64,000 bases of DNA from Chondrilla cf. caribensis (GCA_964020155.1 OZ026549.1:1495133-1559132), one strand, 5' to 3'. Shown: positions 1 to 30,135, numbered from the stretch's first letter. Numbers and translations: made by a program. Notes: a model not told the origin generated them from the letters alone.

Positions 1-140
1 CATTTTCACTCAGTCCCTAGCTCATGTACATTACGTCAACCAGTACTACTAGTAGTAGTAAGTACCTCTGATAAGAAGTACAGATTTGGTGTGCCCTTAG
101 AGATACTTACTAGTTGGACTATGTACAGTACAACAGACAT
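1..140. repeat. Dispersed repeat family 2, copy A (truncated by window start)
   Basis: Similar over its length to 23,637-23,775: TCACTCAGT-CCTAGCTCATGTACA, CCTCTGATAAGAAGT-CAGATTTGGTG and GTTGGACT. The two copies are in the same orientation. Confidence 0.6.
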
Positions 141-240
141 ACATACATACACACTTAGTACATGTGTTCATGTGCACGTATGTACGTATATAAAGCAAGT
201 ATGTATATACACTACAAACTAACATAATGATCATTTCCAG

Positions 241-249
241 TGTGTGTTT

Positions 250-306
<57 letters not shown>

Positions 307-345
307 TGTGTGTGTGTTTGTGTGTGTATTTGTGTGTGCATGTTG
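241..345. repeat. (GT)n microsatellite
   Basis: Nearly pure GT tract. Confidence 0.9.
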
Positions 346-573
346 TGTGTGTGATGCACATAATATGTGTGTATGTCTATACAACACTCTCCCACTGTAT
401 GTGTGTATATACATATGTATGTTGTAGTTTGCATGCATACGTACAATCTATACACTACATATATATTCTATGTATTATAACTACGTAATGTACAGCAAAG
501 TGTGTGCAGCAATGTGTGTACTATAAATGATACTACATATAATATTATGGTGGTGTTTGGTATCAAATTGCAG

Positions 574-732
574 CTCTCACTGCGCTGGTTACAATTATGA
601 TGACTGCTGGGGTCATAGATGAAGACACTGATGGTTCCATCATAACTGCTGATGTAAACTGTTTGTCACTCACCGAAAACCTAGCAGTTAGTTGTGAAAA
701 ATACATCATCCTCAATGAGGTCAAGGGTCAAG
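574..732 (+). CDS. Possible plus-strand exon of an unknown gene
   Basis: It is open between ATTGCAG (573) and GTCAAG|GTGAGG (732) and free of simple repeats: MMTAGVIDEDTDGSIITADV, then NCLSLTENLAVSCEKYIIL. The opposite strand is also open in parts here and could instead hold the last exon of the SH3D19-like gene. I cannot decide between them. Confidence 0.2.
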
Positions 733-1007
733 GTGAGGAGAGTTTATTTTTGGTGATTAGGTCATGGACTGGCAGCTCTAATATACTTATTGTTTGAAAC
801 CGTGTGTGGGAGTTGATGTGGCAACTGTTAATAAGGCAGCACCTTTGCGTGTAGAAGATCAGATTATATGTAGGCTGGTTTATATTAATGGTATGACTTG
901 TTTCACTATCCAAATACAATATACAGTTTACCAACACTTCCTCTGGGGTTGTGAGATTTGTTCATCTTCACAGATCCCCTAGTACGTATGATATATGCAT
1001 GTATGTG

Positions 1008-1013
1008 TATGTG

Positions 1014-1080
<67 letters not shown>

Positions 1081-1092
1081 GTGTGTGTGTGT
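1008..1092. repeat. (GT)n microsatellite
   Basis: GT tract 22 bp past the donor of the last traced SH3D19-like exon. Confidence 0.9.
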
Positions 1093-1113
1093 TACGTACA
1101 GTGTTCCACTCAC

Positions 1114-16986
<15,873 letters not shown>

Positions 16987-17179
16987 GAAAAGTAGCAATG
17001 AAATTCAACCAATAACCATCCTGGACAAACTATTTTCAACTTCCAATTGAAATGTGAACTGGGAATCCAACTGTAGGCCAACTTGAACCAGGAGTCGGAC
17101 CCGAACTTGATCCGCTCATCGAAGCTTCTAGCTTTGGAAGTCTGGCGTGTGTCCTTTTCAGCAAATTTCTACATCAAGC
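16987..17179. promoter_or_regulatory. Putative bidirectional promoter between SH3D19-like and ST13
   Basis: Only 193 bp separate the divergent start codons of the SH3D19-like gene (ATG at 16986, minus) and ST13 (ATG at 17180, plus). The gap has no microsatellite, unlike most non-coding DNA in the window. It has CCAAT motifs near 17006 and 17044 and a perfect GAAgcTTC palindrome at 17121-17128, a possible half of a heat-shock element, which would suit a chaperone cofactor gene. No TATA box is evident. Transcription starts are not visible, so 5' UTRs may use part of this gap. Confidence 0.5.
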
Positions 17180-18078
17180 ATGTCTGTTGCTCCGGAGAAG
17201 GTAACGCAGTTGAAGAATTTCGTGACACTCTGCAAGGCAAATCCCGCCATTTTGCACCACCCAGATCTTACCTTCTTCAAGGATTGGCTCGAAAGGTCGG
17301 TTTACTTTGCAAAAATTTGAAAAGCCACTTCCATGCAAACACCTCTGAACATGTCTGCTGTTATGTTGAAACAGTCGTATTCTGTGTCTTCAGTGAGCAT
17401 TTAGCTAGTTTATACTTTTGAGTGCCTGCCTAATAACCGCTGTCCAATGCGCAGATGGATTCGCGTAGTGATCTCCATCACACGTGACTGGTGTCTCGGG
17501 TTTCGTCCATCACGTCGCCAATTGAATGGCTGATCGTCAATCACTACGTGAAGTCCCTGTTAAGCTGTCCACGTGTTGTGCAGTACATGCTGAACATTGA
17601 AGACCACACAGAACAATGTACAGAACACCTATAAATAGATATATACAGAAACAGAGATCTCACTGTTGAACTTGTATGTGTAGGCTCACTCAGGCTCATT
17701 CTAGATTACCTTAGGCTGGTACAGTCTCCTCTGCGATTTATGCATTTGATGTTGTAACTGCTAGCTTGTCATCCTCCTCTGATCGTACCGATCTGCTTGA
17801 CTCTACTCTTCACTGGTTTCTTGTAGTCTTGGTGGAAAGGTACCTGATCCTCCGAAACAAGAGGCCCCCAAACCAGAACCACCCAAAGCTGAACCAAAAT
17901 CTGAACCGAAAGTTGAACCTGTACCAGATGACGAACCAACGCCAACTCCTGAAGGAATGGATGTATGTGTATCAATTGTGTGTTATTTATTTAATATGTT
18001 TATCTCCCTCCATCCATGTACGCCTCAAATACCGAGCAATTGTGGTGAATATAAACACACACACATGCACACATGCAG

Positions 18079-18174
<96 letters not shown>

Positions 18175-21100
18175 ACTTCAACAATGTTCTCTCCTTGTTT
18201 CTGATTCGGTAGTTCATCTCCACCCATCCATGTATGTATGCCTATTTGTCAACTGTATATTCAGCCTACACAGCCTGCTAAGTTTGCCTTCCCTCTATAT
18301 GTGTGGATCTACAGTTGTATGGACACAGCTGGACCTCACTCAACTGCACTAAGTACATAGTACAGTGAAACCTCTCTAATCCGACACTCAACGGGGAATG
18401 AAAATAACGTCGGATTAAGAGGTTGTCGGATTAGAGAGGTTTCATCGTCAAATAAATGTAATAATTCCGGAGCCACTTAATTAACAGTTAATGTACAGTA
18501 TACTGTATTGACATTGTTAATAGTGATACAATAATAAGACTAGGTACATAATTATACATGCAACATAAGATACAGTCAGTGAAATACTGTATAATAAATA
18601 TGAAAAAATGTACATGGATGAACATTACAACATGTTATTTTTAAAAAAGGACATTAAACTACTTTGCTTTAAATATTTTTGTTTGCCAGCAATTGACCTT
18701 TTTTCAACAACTTGTGTCATTTTGTCCACAAGTGTGAGGCACTCTTGGTCATTATGCTGGAAATACAATGCCAATCGTGATAAATAGGCCAGAGCCTCTG
18801 TTGTTGTGGGTGGGGATGGATCCACTTGCATCAAAGTGTCATCGTCATTGTCGTCATCATCATCATCATCATCATCATCATCTTTTGTGGATTGGCTGCA
18901 TGAGGTAGATTTCTCCCAAATATCTTCATTTTCTGTTGGCATCTGTTCATCTACAGTAGAGTACTCTTCAGAAGTCATATTGACCTCCATACCACCATTA
19001 CAGCTAGCAGTGTCTAGAAGTTGTTGTACAGTAGCTCGCAGTGCAGTGCTGAAAATAGCAGTCGGTCATCGGTCATTTTCCGTGCAAATATTCGTTGGTG
19101 CGGACATTCCAGTTAACGGTCGGCCATCTTGTCCGAACAAAATGGCTGATCGCTAACACACGTTTTGAGAACCGTCGCTAGTTAACAACAAAGAGAAAAT
19201 CGAACGAAGTGTGAAACGTTTCAGTGGACAGTATTAGGATGAAGAGAGGTGCTTCTCAAGTGTCTGAGGACGAATCTGCGCGCAAGCGAGCTGCTACTTA
19301 CGAAAACCTTCAAGAAGTGGCGCACGGACTAGGATCGCGAGCATCACACCGTATCGCGGCTCGACTGCGACACGATTTCAGACGGTGGGAAGAGGATATT
19401 TAAGTGCTCAGTCTGCAGCAAGTTTAAGGAAAACATCATGGGTCAACGCAATTTCAGCGATCGATGGATCGGCGGAGCGGATTCAGTTCGTACGAGCAAC
19501 GCTCAGTCAGATCAGCACACACAAGCCATGCTGCTGCTTAAGAAAGAGCAAAGAAAAGCTGCAGGCCTAGGCGTCGCCTATGGATGAACCCACACGATTA
19601 TGATGACCCTATTGTGTTGCCGTAACCATTGCTTTGTTTTAGTTTTCCTGTATTACTGTCTTTTATGCTTACTTGACACTATTTTATGATCAGTGATATT
19701 AAAGATGTGGCCACAGTTGTCGAAAAAAAACGTCCAACCATATTATTCAAGCGTCCGACCAAAACTGAGTTTGGTTGGACATGTGTCCTAACATAGACAA
19801 ATAGTTATTTTCAGCACTGCAGTGTATCAACAGGATCATCAGCTTCAGGCAACTGAATGTTACTCCAAGTGAATCCGCAGTGAGCAAAGCACTTCATTAT
19901 GGTTGATGGTTCCAAATCCCTCCAGCTGCTGGCAATCCAGTTGACAGCATGGAGCACATTCACCTGCTTGGAAAGCTCTGATGCAGAGCTGCATTCATCC
20001 ATACGCGAAACAACATGGTTTAGTAGGCGCTTCCGAAAGTGCATCTTGAATGCTTTGATGATTCCTGCATCAAGGGGCTGCAAACAAGATGTAGTGTTTG
20101 CTGGCAAAAATTTAACAACAACATTTGACAAAGAAACATCACTGGCAACATGACTAGACACATTGTCCATGAAGAGTAGGATTCTTCTCTTGTGCATCTT
20201 CATCTTCAAGTTGAGGTTTCGGAGCCACTCATTGAAGCAGGATTTGTTCATCCAGGCTTTGCTGTTGGCCTTCCACTGGACTTGGAGCTGATCCAACTTG
20301 ATTCCCTTGAATGCCCGAGGCCTCTCAGCCTTCCCAATTACCAGTGGCTTCAATTTTTCTCCTGTAGCACTGCAACAAAGTAGAACCGTTAATCGCTCTG
20401 CTGCGTGGGTTTTGGCTTTGCTTCACTTGCTCTGATAAGAACAATCTTGTCTTCTAACGAAATTTCTTTGTGACTCCTTTTTGCCATTATTATTAATGAT
20501 TATACTTTATCACCTCATTTTATAACCTACATGAGGATAAGTTTCCGCGCGTGACCCGTTACACCAGGGTCCGATTATTGCGTCATACGTTTGGGGATAC
20601 CGTTCAGTTGTATTGCGTAATTAAAGAACATGGCGCCCGCAAGCTCGACGGTTGATGAATGCAGAAACAATCGAACGAATTTACTCTGTATCTGAAAAAT
20701 TGTCGGACTGTAGAGGTATTTTTTGTTCTGGGGACTTCAAAAGCAATGTCGGTTTTCGGATTAGGCATTTGTCGGATTAGGCAGGTCATTTTGTATTGAA
20801 AAAGTGTCCGTGCTTGAAATTTGGTGTCGGTTTAAGCATTTGTCGGTTTAGAGAGGTGTCGGATTGGACAGGTTTCACTGTAATGCTTTATTCCTTCAGC
20901 AGTGGCTGTATATGTAGATTTTTTACTAAGACTGAATATGTGCTGTTTTACCTTAGTAGGATATTTTCATGGATTTTTATGTATAATGATTGGTGTTGTT
21001 ACCATGGTTACTGTACATATATACATACAATATCCAAGAGGTTCAAACTACATCTATATGTATGTATTGAGTACATCCACATGCAGGCCTGGTAGTACAT

Positions 21101-24100
21101 CCTCTGTACACAACCCTGGTAGTACACCCTCTGTACACAACCCTGGTAGTACACCCTCTGTACACAGACCTGGTAGTACACCCTCTGTACACAACCCTGG
21201 TAGTACACCCTCTGTACCCAAGCCTGGTAGTACACCCTCTGTACACAAGCCTGGTAGTACACCCTCTGTACACAAGCCTGTTGATACACCCTCTGTACAC
21301 AAGCCTGTTGGTACACCCTCTGTACACAAGCCTGTTGGTACACCCTCTGTACACAACCCTGGTAGTACACCCTCTGTACACAACCCTGGTAGTACACCCT
21401 CTGTATACAACCCTGGTAGTACACCCTCTGTACACAAGCCTGGTAGTGCACCCTCTGTACACAACCCTGGTAGTACACCCTCTGTACACAAGCCTGTTGG
21501 TACACCCTCTGTAACTTTCTTTTTGAGAAGACAGTATTGATTAAGTCGGTATTTGTCTTTCTGTTTAGGATGCAGTCCCCAAAGAGGATGAGGAGAGTGA
21601 TCTAGGTAAACAAGCCTTCAAAATGAGCAATTGGTCGGTTGCTTTTGGTTATTTTATTCTCCTCCTGTATTCGGTCTCCACAGAGATTGACATGGAAGGT
21701 ACCGTCCCTCCCGATGATGACCCACCTCAAGAGATGGGAGATCCTGACATTGAGGTTAGTATACCGCTTCTCCTGCATGACAGCTGAAGCAGCCACTGTG
21801 TGTATGTAGGTGCATGATACCTTCACCAGTAAAGAGCCACATACCACACACTTTGTGCTCTTGACCACCTCTTGCCCACTGCCTAGTCCAGTCCCCTTTC
21901 CAATTCCTAGACTGTTTGCAACTCCTGTTCATTGATGTACACAGCAGCCTCTACTGAGGAATACGTTAGATTTGGTACCTGGACTGCTCCCTGCCTGGAT
22001 GAGCTTCAACAGTTCCTCTCACACACCACATCAAGCAGGCAGATAGCTCCTCCAACTGTATACTCTTACACACCAGCTTAAGCTACATATTACACTAGTA
22101 ATAGTCTACAATAACTAGACCCTAATTTACTTTCTTTAGTCTCGCGTCACCTGGGCCCACTTTTCGCCTCCACTTTTTATGCTGACTACGCTTGGTTAGG
22201 TCTGGCTATGTAATACTAATGGAGTCCACTTAAGTCAAATTGATTCAGCTCAATTTGGGTAAAGATGAGCTGGGCTCATTGCAACAGTATCACATTTGGA
22301 ATATTTACGCATCTTTGATGAGAAGAGTGTATGGTTGATCCTAGGATCAGATTGGCCTCTCCAGACTCCACTGTAGTGTGTCTAAAGGAGTGATATTTCT
22401 TCGTTCAAAGACCATACAATTAGGAGACCCACTGAACATACGTATGCAATTGAGTCAAAGGGATCCCCGGGGACACCAAAGTAGATTCTGCTTTTAATAA
22501 GTCCTTAATAATAACAGAGATTACTGTGTCAAGTGTATCGAATTGTCCACCCCAGAAAACTGAGCTAAGCGGGTTTAAGCGTATTGTGTGAAAATGTGAA
22601 ATATCATCCCTGTACATCTCGTACACATTGTACATGTGTGAACATTGTGCGTAAACATCCCTGTACATCTCGTACACATTGTACATGTGTGAACATTGTG
22701 CGTAAACATCCCTGTACATCTCGTACACATTGTACATGTGTGAACATTGTGCGTAAACATCCCTGTACATCTTATACACATTGTACATGTGTGAACATTG
22801 TGCGTAAACATCCCTGTACATCTTGTACACATTGTTTTTTTTCTTGTACACATTGTACATACATGTGTAAACATTGTGCGTAAACATCCCTGTACATCTT
22901 GTACACATTGTACATACATGTGTGAACATTGTGCGTAAACATTCCTGTACATCTTGTACACATTGTACATACATGTGTGAACATTGTGCGTAAACATTCC
23001 TGTACATCTTGTACACATTGTACATACGTACAAGTGTGAACATTGTACGTAAACATCCCTGTACATCTTGTACACATTGTACTTGTCATTAGATGTAGTT
23101 TTATTGGAGGATAAGTTAGAATGTGTTTAATACTCTGAGCATCAACCAAGGTGCACAGCTGCACATTCATTGAAGGTTGATTTCACACTTTGTGGTCAGT
23201 GGGAAGTGCAGTACATTACTACCCACTGCACAATTTGTATACACATGCACTATGTCATGTACGTACGTAGGTGAAGGTCATGTGTACACGGAGTACACCT
23301 GTCATAGTACATGCATGTTTAGACAAGCAACATGTGTACACCTGGTACACATGTTGGATTGAACGTATTGCACTCTGTATGTGTAAGTATATGCATGCGT
23401 ACACAAGTAAAGTACATAAATTCAGTACTACTGTATGAACAGTATCTGTATATCGTATGTGTACTATATTTTTTGTGGGAAATATTTGTGAGAATTTCGC
23501 AAACTGTTTAGATTCACAGACATTAATTTTGTCAGTATTTTCTCATTCAAGAAATGCCCTCCACAGGAAATTGATTATCCCGTCCTGGAAATAACATGCT
23601 TGCCCAAGTCAGTACATACTCCTGGTTAGTGAGTACACTTCACTCAGTACCTAGCTCATGTACACTACATCAACCAGTACTGATAGTATGTATTATGTAC
23701 CTCTGATAAGAAGTGCAGATTTGGTGCGCCCTTCGAGGTACACATTTAGAACGTTGGACTGTATATACTGCACATACACTTGTATGATATGATATCATAG
23801 TGCATACACAATCACACTACACCACAGTCAAACCTCTTCATAGCATCACCCTTGGTTCCTCACTTTTTCTCACTGTTATATGTGTAATTAGTTTGTCGTA
23901 GCTACCAGTTTGCTGGAGTTACCAGTTTGCTGGAGTTACCAGTTTGCTGTAGGTACCAGTTTGCAGTAGTTACCAGTTTGCTGTAGTTACCAGTTTGCTG
24001 TAGTTACCAGTTTGCTGTAGTTACCAGTTTGCTGTAGTTACCAGTTTGCAGTAGTTACCAGTTTGCAGTAGTTACCAGTTTGCTGTAGTTACCAGTTTGC

Positions 24101-27100
24101 AGTAGTTACCAGTTTGCTGTAGTTACCAGTTTGCTGGAGTTACCAGTTTGCAGTAGTTACCAGTTTGCAGTAGTTACCAGTTTGCTGTAGTTACCAGTTT
24201 GCTGTAGTTACCAGTTTGCTGTAGTTACCAGTTTGCTGTAGTTACCAGTTTGCTGTAGTTACCAGTTTGCTGTAGTTACCAGTTTGCTGTGGTTACCAGT
24301 TTGCAGTAGTTACCAGTTTGCTGTAGGTACCAGTTTGCTGTAGTTACCAGTTTGCTTTAGTTACCAGTTTGCTGTAGTTACCAGTTTGCTGTAGTTACCA
24401 GTTTGCTGTAGTTACCAGTTTGCTGTAGTTACCAGTTTGCTGTAGTTACCAGTTTGCTGTAGTTACCAGTTTGCTGTAGTTACCAGTTTGCTGTGGTTAC
24501 CAGTTTGCAGTAGTTACCAGTTTGCTGTAGGTACCAGTTTGCTGTAGTTACCAGTTTGCTGTGGTTACCAGTTTGCTGTAGTTACCAGTTTGCTGTAGTT
24601 ACCAGTTTGCTGTAGTTACCAGTTTGCTGTAGTTACCAGTTTGCTGTAGTTACCAGTTTGCTGTAGTTACCAGTTTGCTGTAGTTACCAGTTTGCTGTAG
24701 TTACCAGTTTGCTGGAGTTACCAGTTTGCTGTTGTAACTAGTTTGGTGTTGTAACCAGTACAATTTCTGTGTATGTGACTACTTCTGTGCCATCAAGACA
24801 TGTTGCTCTTATAAGAAGATTGTCTTTGCAAGTAGTGCTGTTATGAAGAGCTCTGACTGTCTGTGTACCTTCCGCTGTGATTGTCTACACACACTGCCAT
24901 ATTGGAGCTCAGAAGTCAGTTGGTTCAACATCTGTTACACATATCCTTCACGGAATGCACCTTTCATCTTTGTCGTGTGTTTCACTAATTTTGATAAAAC
25001 ATGCCAAATATTTGTCTTATCTCACCTCTTGGTGTGTGTGATCATTGACTTGTGTTTGGGCAGGCATCATCTCATACACAGCTATTGCCATATGCGCAGT
25101 GTATGTGCACGATGTCACCATTCTGTTCGGGTGATGTGTGGTACTGAAATCCCTATTTGTGCGTGACTCCGTATGTTCCAGTAAGATTACATGGTATATA
25201 TGTACGTATATATGTGTGGTATGAAGCCATATATGTGGCTTGTATACAACAAGCAAATTTGTATTGAGGAATTTGGCCATATGTGAAATCCTGCTCTGTG
25301 TATTTTCACCTCTGAATGAGTGGACCATATGTCATTGATATGTTGGTCACTTGTTGTGAATAAGAAGGTCGTGCTCGGTAAATAGGTGGGTCACTCCTCG
25401 CAATTAAGTGATTTATACCTCGTTATTGAGTGGGCACTCCTCTAAAATAGGTGGGTCACTCCTCACAATTAAGTGATTCATGACTCATTATTGAGTGGGG
25501 CTTGCTCAATAGCGGACAGTTCATGCCTTGTGTTTGAGTTGGGCACTTCTCTAACATGCGTAGGTGGGTCACTCATTCATGGCTCACAAATCAAAGGGTC
25601 GCATATCACAATAGACAGTTTTGATTGCACAATCAAACCAGATGTGTTTGTTGATGATCTCCTTTGTTTTGGAACTGCTGCTCACAAAGACTCTCTGTTG
25701 TTCACTTGTGACACATACATACGTATGTACACATGTACAATGTACAGAACACACAGATAACACACATGTACTACTTGTCTTGTACAGGTGACGGACGAGA
25801 TGATGGAGGAGGCATCTGGAAGGCGGGGACAGGCACAGATGGCCTTCAGTGATGGTACTGTGTCGTCGATGAATGCACATACATGCAAACAGTGGAACCT
25901 CCCTAGTACAACACCTCCATAGTGCAACACCTCCATTATACAACACCTCCATAGTACAACATCTCTGTTATACAACACCTCCATAGTACAACACCTCCAT
26001 AGTACAACATCTCTATTATACAACACCTCCATAGTACAACACCTCCATAGTACAACACCTCCATAGTACAACACCTCCATAGTACAACACCTCCATAGTA
26101 CAACATCTCGATTATACAACACCTCCATAGTACAACATCTCTATTATACAACGCCTCCATAGTACAACACCTCCATAGTACAACACCTCCATAGTACAAC
26201 GCCTCCATAGTACAACACCTCCATAGTACAACACCTCCATAGTACAACACCTCCATAGTACAACACCTCCATAGTACAACACCTCCATAGTACAGCACCT
26301 CCATAGTACATACATCACATTCATAATAGAACACCTCCATAATGCAGCACTCTGTAATACGTACAACACGTGTGTATTTATTCACCGTATGGAGAGTTCT
26401 TCTGGAAAGTAACTAAGTTAAATAGTAGATGTATACATTTCTCATATTGGAGGTCCACTTTTTGTATTGGAGGTCCACTTTTTGTATTGGAGGTCCACTG
26501 TTTGTATTGGAGGTCCACTGTTTGTATTCAAAGTGCACTGTTTGTATTCAAGATACACTCTTCATCTCTACATACTGTGATGATTCTCTATTTTCTTCAG
26601 GTAATTTTGAAGAAGCTGTTGAACTCTTCACTGCTGCGATAAAGTTAAATCCTCATTCAGCTCCGCTGTTTGCCAAGCGTGCAAGGTGTGTGCATGTACA
26701 CCATCACTCCAGTCCCATCACTCCAGTCATCAGTGTGTCTTGTGATGAAGTTACACTTCCTGATCCATTGCCGGAATTTCCTCACCGGTCATTTCCTCCA
26801 TGCATTATTACTTCCTGTATTCACCACTACTTATTCATGTATGTACATACATACGTACGTACTTCCTTTATCTGTGTATCTCTGTTGTAGTGCATATGTG
26901 AAGCTACAGAAACCCAATGCTGCCCTTCGTGATGTCGACAAGGCCATTCAGATAAACCCGGATTCTGCTCTAGCCTACAAGTGGAAGGGGCGGGCCAACA
27001 GGTATGCCACACCCACCTCTTAACCTATCCCTCACATGCCCATTGGCGGGAACAAATTGTGCCAATCCCAAGGGTCAATTGTGCGTATACAATACAACAA

Positions 27101-27341
27101 AGTGTGTTTATGTGTCAATGGATGTGTTTGTACTGTGCCAATTGACCCATTTAAAATGTCTTTGTACTTCGTGACCTTGTGGTAATGAAAGGGAGTATAG
27201 TGTGTATTTGTACTGATGTGTCATTTGTATGTCTACACAGTTTACTGGGGAATTGGGAGGAGGGATACAAAGCCTACCAAACGGCTTCTAAACTGGACTA
27301 TGATGATAGTGTCATTGAGTGGATGAAAGAAATTAAGCCTA

Positions 27342-27407
<66 letters not shown>

Positions 27408-27421
27408 ATGCATGCGTGCAT

Positions 27422-27481
<60 letters not shown>

Positions 27482-27508
27482 ATGAGTGCATGCGTGCATG
27501 TGTGTATG

Positions 27509-27577
<69 letters not shown>

Positions 27578-29031
27578 AATTGTGCATGTGTGTGTGTGCA
27601 TGTTAGTCATTTCATACCCCAGGGTACACCTGCCCTAATGGGGTCACTTGTGTTACCAACTTTCCTCTAGTCTTACATAGCCAGACCCATTGGCTGCCTC
27701 AATTCAATTATTTGATAAATTACCTATATCATCGCACATAACATGGTTTTCAGTTCGGAATTGAGTTTGAATTGGTCTAACAATGTGAGGCTGACCCCCT
27801 CAGCTGGGTGAATGGGACAGATGTCTTATTCGATATTGTGCATCCAGACGCACTACGTATATGCTCACAGCTGTGTACATGTGTACGTACTTTGGTGTTG
27901 GGAATTGTCTGTTACTTTATCACTGCATCGTAATTGTTTGAATGATTGAAGAAGTATTTCAGCAGGTTCGTTAGGCCAAGCAGTCACCCAATGGATTAGA
28001 TTTGGAGTCTTGAGACTGTACTTCCCCTTATCAAGTTCTCTCTAGGTTCTACATAAATCAAATCCATTTGATAAAGGACTTTGGTGTGAGGTGGGCGTGG
28101 CTTTCGTTACACATCCTTGCACTTAATTGCTTCCTTCCTTCAAGTAATTGATTTGCCTGCACTGATAACATCAAGTGGTTTGGCCTGGATACAAGGAAGT
28201 GATGGAGAGTCCCAGCCTCTCAGCCGTGATGTACTGACACGAAATATTGATTGATACATTGATTAATTGATACGTAGGTCTGAATTAATCACCTAATCAG
28301 TCCCGGTGCTAGTTATTTAAGATTACATGAAGATATTTAGTCAGACGCTATGATTGCCAGTGACTGTGGAACAAACGTTGTACTTGTATGCTGTACATAT
28401 GGTGCACTATATGCATATGTACAGTGTACTTACATATGTGTTGTAGGATTTTCTGTATGTATAGGTATGTACTTGTGTGCTGTATGGTGCTCTATATATT
28501 ATGTATATGTACTTGTATGCTGTACATATGGTGCACTATAGGCATATGCTATATGGTGCACTATATGCCTATGTACTTGTATGCTGTACATACGTATGGT
28601 GCACTATATGCATATGTACTTGTATGCTGTACATATGTTGCACTATGTGCCTATGTACTTGTATGCTGTACATATGTTGCACTATGTGCCTATGTACTTG
28701 TATGCCGTATGTATGGTGCACTATATGCATATGTACTTGTACAGGGCACTACATACATACGATGTACGTACTTGTATGCTGTATGGGCCACTACATAAGT
28801 AAGTACATGTGTGCGTATGATGTATGTATTTGTATACAACATGGGTGTTTTCTATGCTACACATGAAATCCTGACACTGTTTGTGGAGATAAGACATTTG
28901 TCTGTATATCTCTATGTACAGGCTCAGAAGATAATTGATCACAAAATGAAAAAAGAGAGAAGAGCTAGGGAGAAGGAGATAGAAGCCAAGAAGGAGAGAA
29001 TGTGAGCCTGTGTGTGTGTCTGTGTGTCTGT

Positions 29032-29102
<71 letters not shown>

Positions 29103-29116
29103 CATGCGCGTGTGTA

Positions 29117-29182
<66 letters not shown>

Positions 29183-29212
29183 TGTGTGTGTGTGTGTGCA
29201 TGCATGTGTGTG

Positions 29213-29285
<73 letters not shown>

Positions 29286-30086
29286 ATTAGCTTGTGAGTG
29301 TATGCACATGCTCGTAATAATATAGTATGTTTGGTTTTGGTGGTCTTGTTGATTTGTACTTTGCAGAAGACAAGCTAAAGAGGCTAGAGAAAGAGCTGCC
29401 AAAGAGAGGGAAAAGCGTGAGGTGTGTGTTGTGGGTGGGGTTGAGGGAAGGCAGGGGTGTGGTTATGTGTACTCAAATGCATTCATATCACTCTAAACAT
29501 GTACATATGCATACAGTATAACTGCCTTTGTGGATGGTTGAGCAATGTGATCTTATGATTGTTCCTGTTTGTAGTCTGAAGGTGAAATGCCAGGCGGAGA
29601 AATGCCAGGTGGTGGAATGCCGGGTGGTGGAATGCCGGGTGGTGGAATGCCAAGTACGTATGTTTGTGTACGTACTTATATTCTTATAATGCCTCAATTG
29701 TTTGATCCTGTATTGAAGGTCGTATTTAGTTAGTTATTTCACCCATATTTACATTATTAATTCTCATCCAATAACGTAATTGTTGATGTTACATACGTAC
29801 GTATATTTGTTATATACTGTATATCACCTTGTGTATCCCCTTCAGGTGGTATGGCTGGTCTCCTGAATGACCCTGAGTTGATGCAGCTCTTCAGTGTAAG
29901 TCCGGCAAATTGTATTTAGTTCACACCAAATGATACAGATCAGCATGTTTACACTATCTAATTGAATCAGATGTGGTTTAGTTGACTGTATATGGAATAT
30001 TGTGGATCTGTCCGTGTGATATGATTGGTGACTGTATGTGGTTGATTGTTAGCATATAACATGTGCACATGCACACACACATGCGT

Positions 30087-30134
<48 letters not shown>

Positions 30135-30135
30135 C

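Larger units (their letters stand above)
18363..20880 (-). mobile_element. Tigger/pogo-type DNA transposon, internally deleted and interrupted
   Basis: This 2,518-bp element in ST13 intron 2 has terminal inverted repeats beginning CAGTGAAACCTCTCTAATCC on the left and the complement of CAGTGAAACCTGTCCAATCC on the right. TA dinucleotides flank it at 18361-18362 and 20881-20882, as expected for the Tc1/mariner/pogo superfamily. It carries a minus-strand transposase in pieces, described separately, and is split by a hAT-like insertion at about 19044-19818. Confidence 0.85.
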
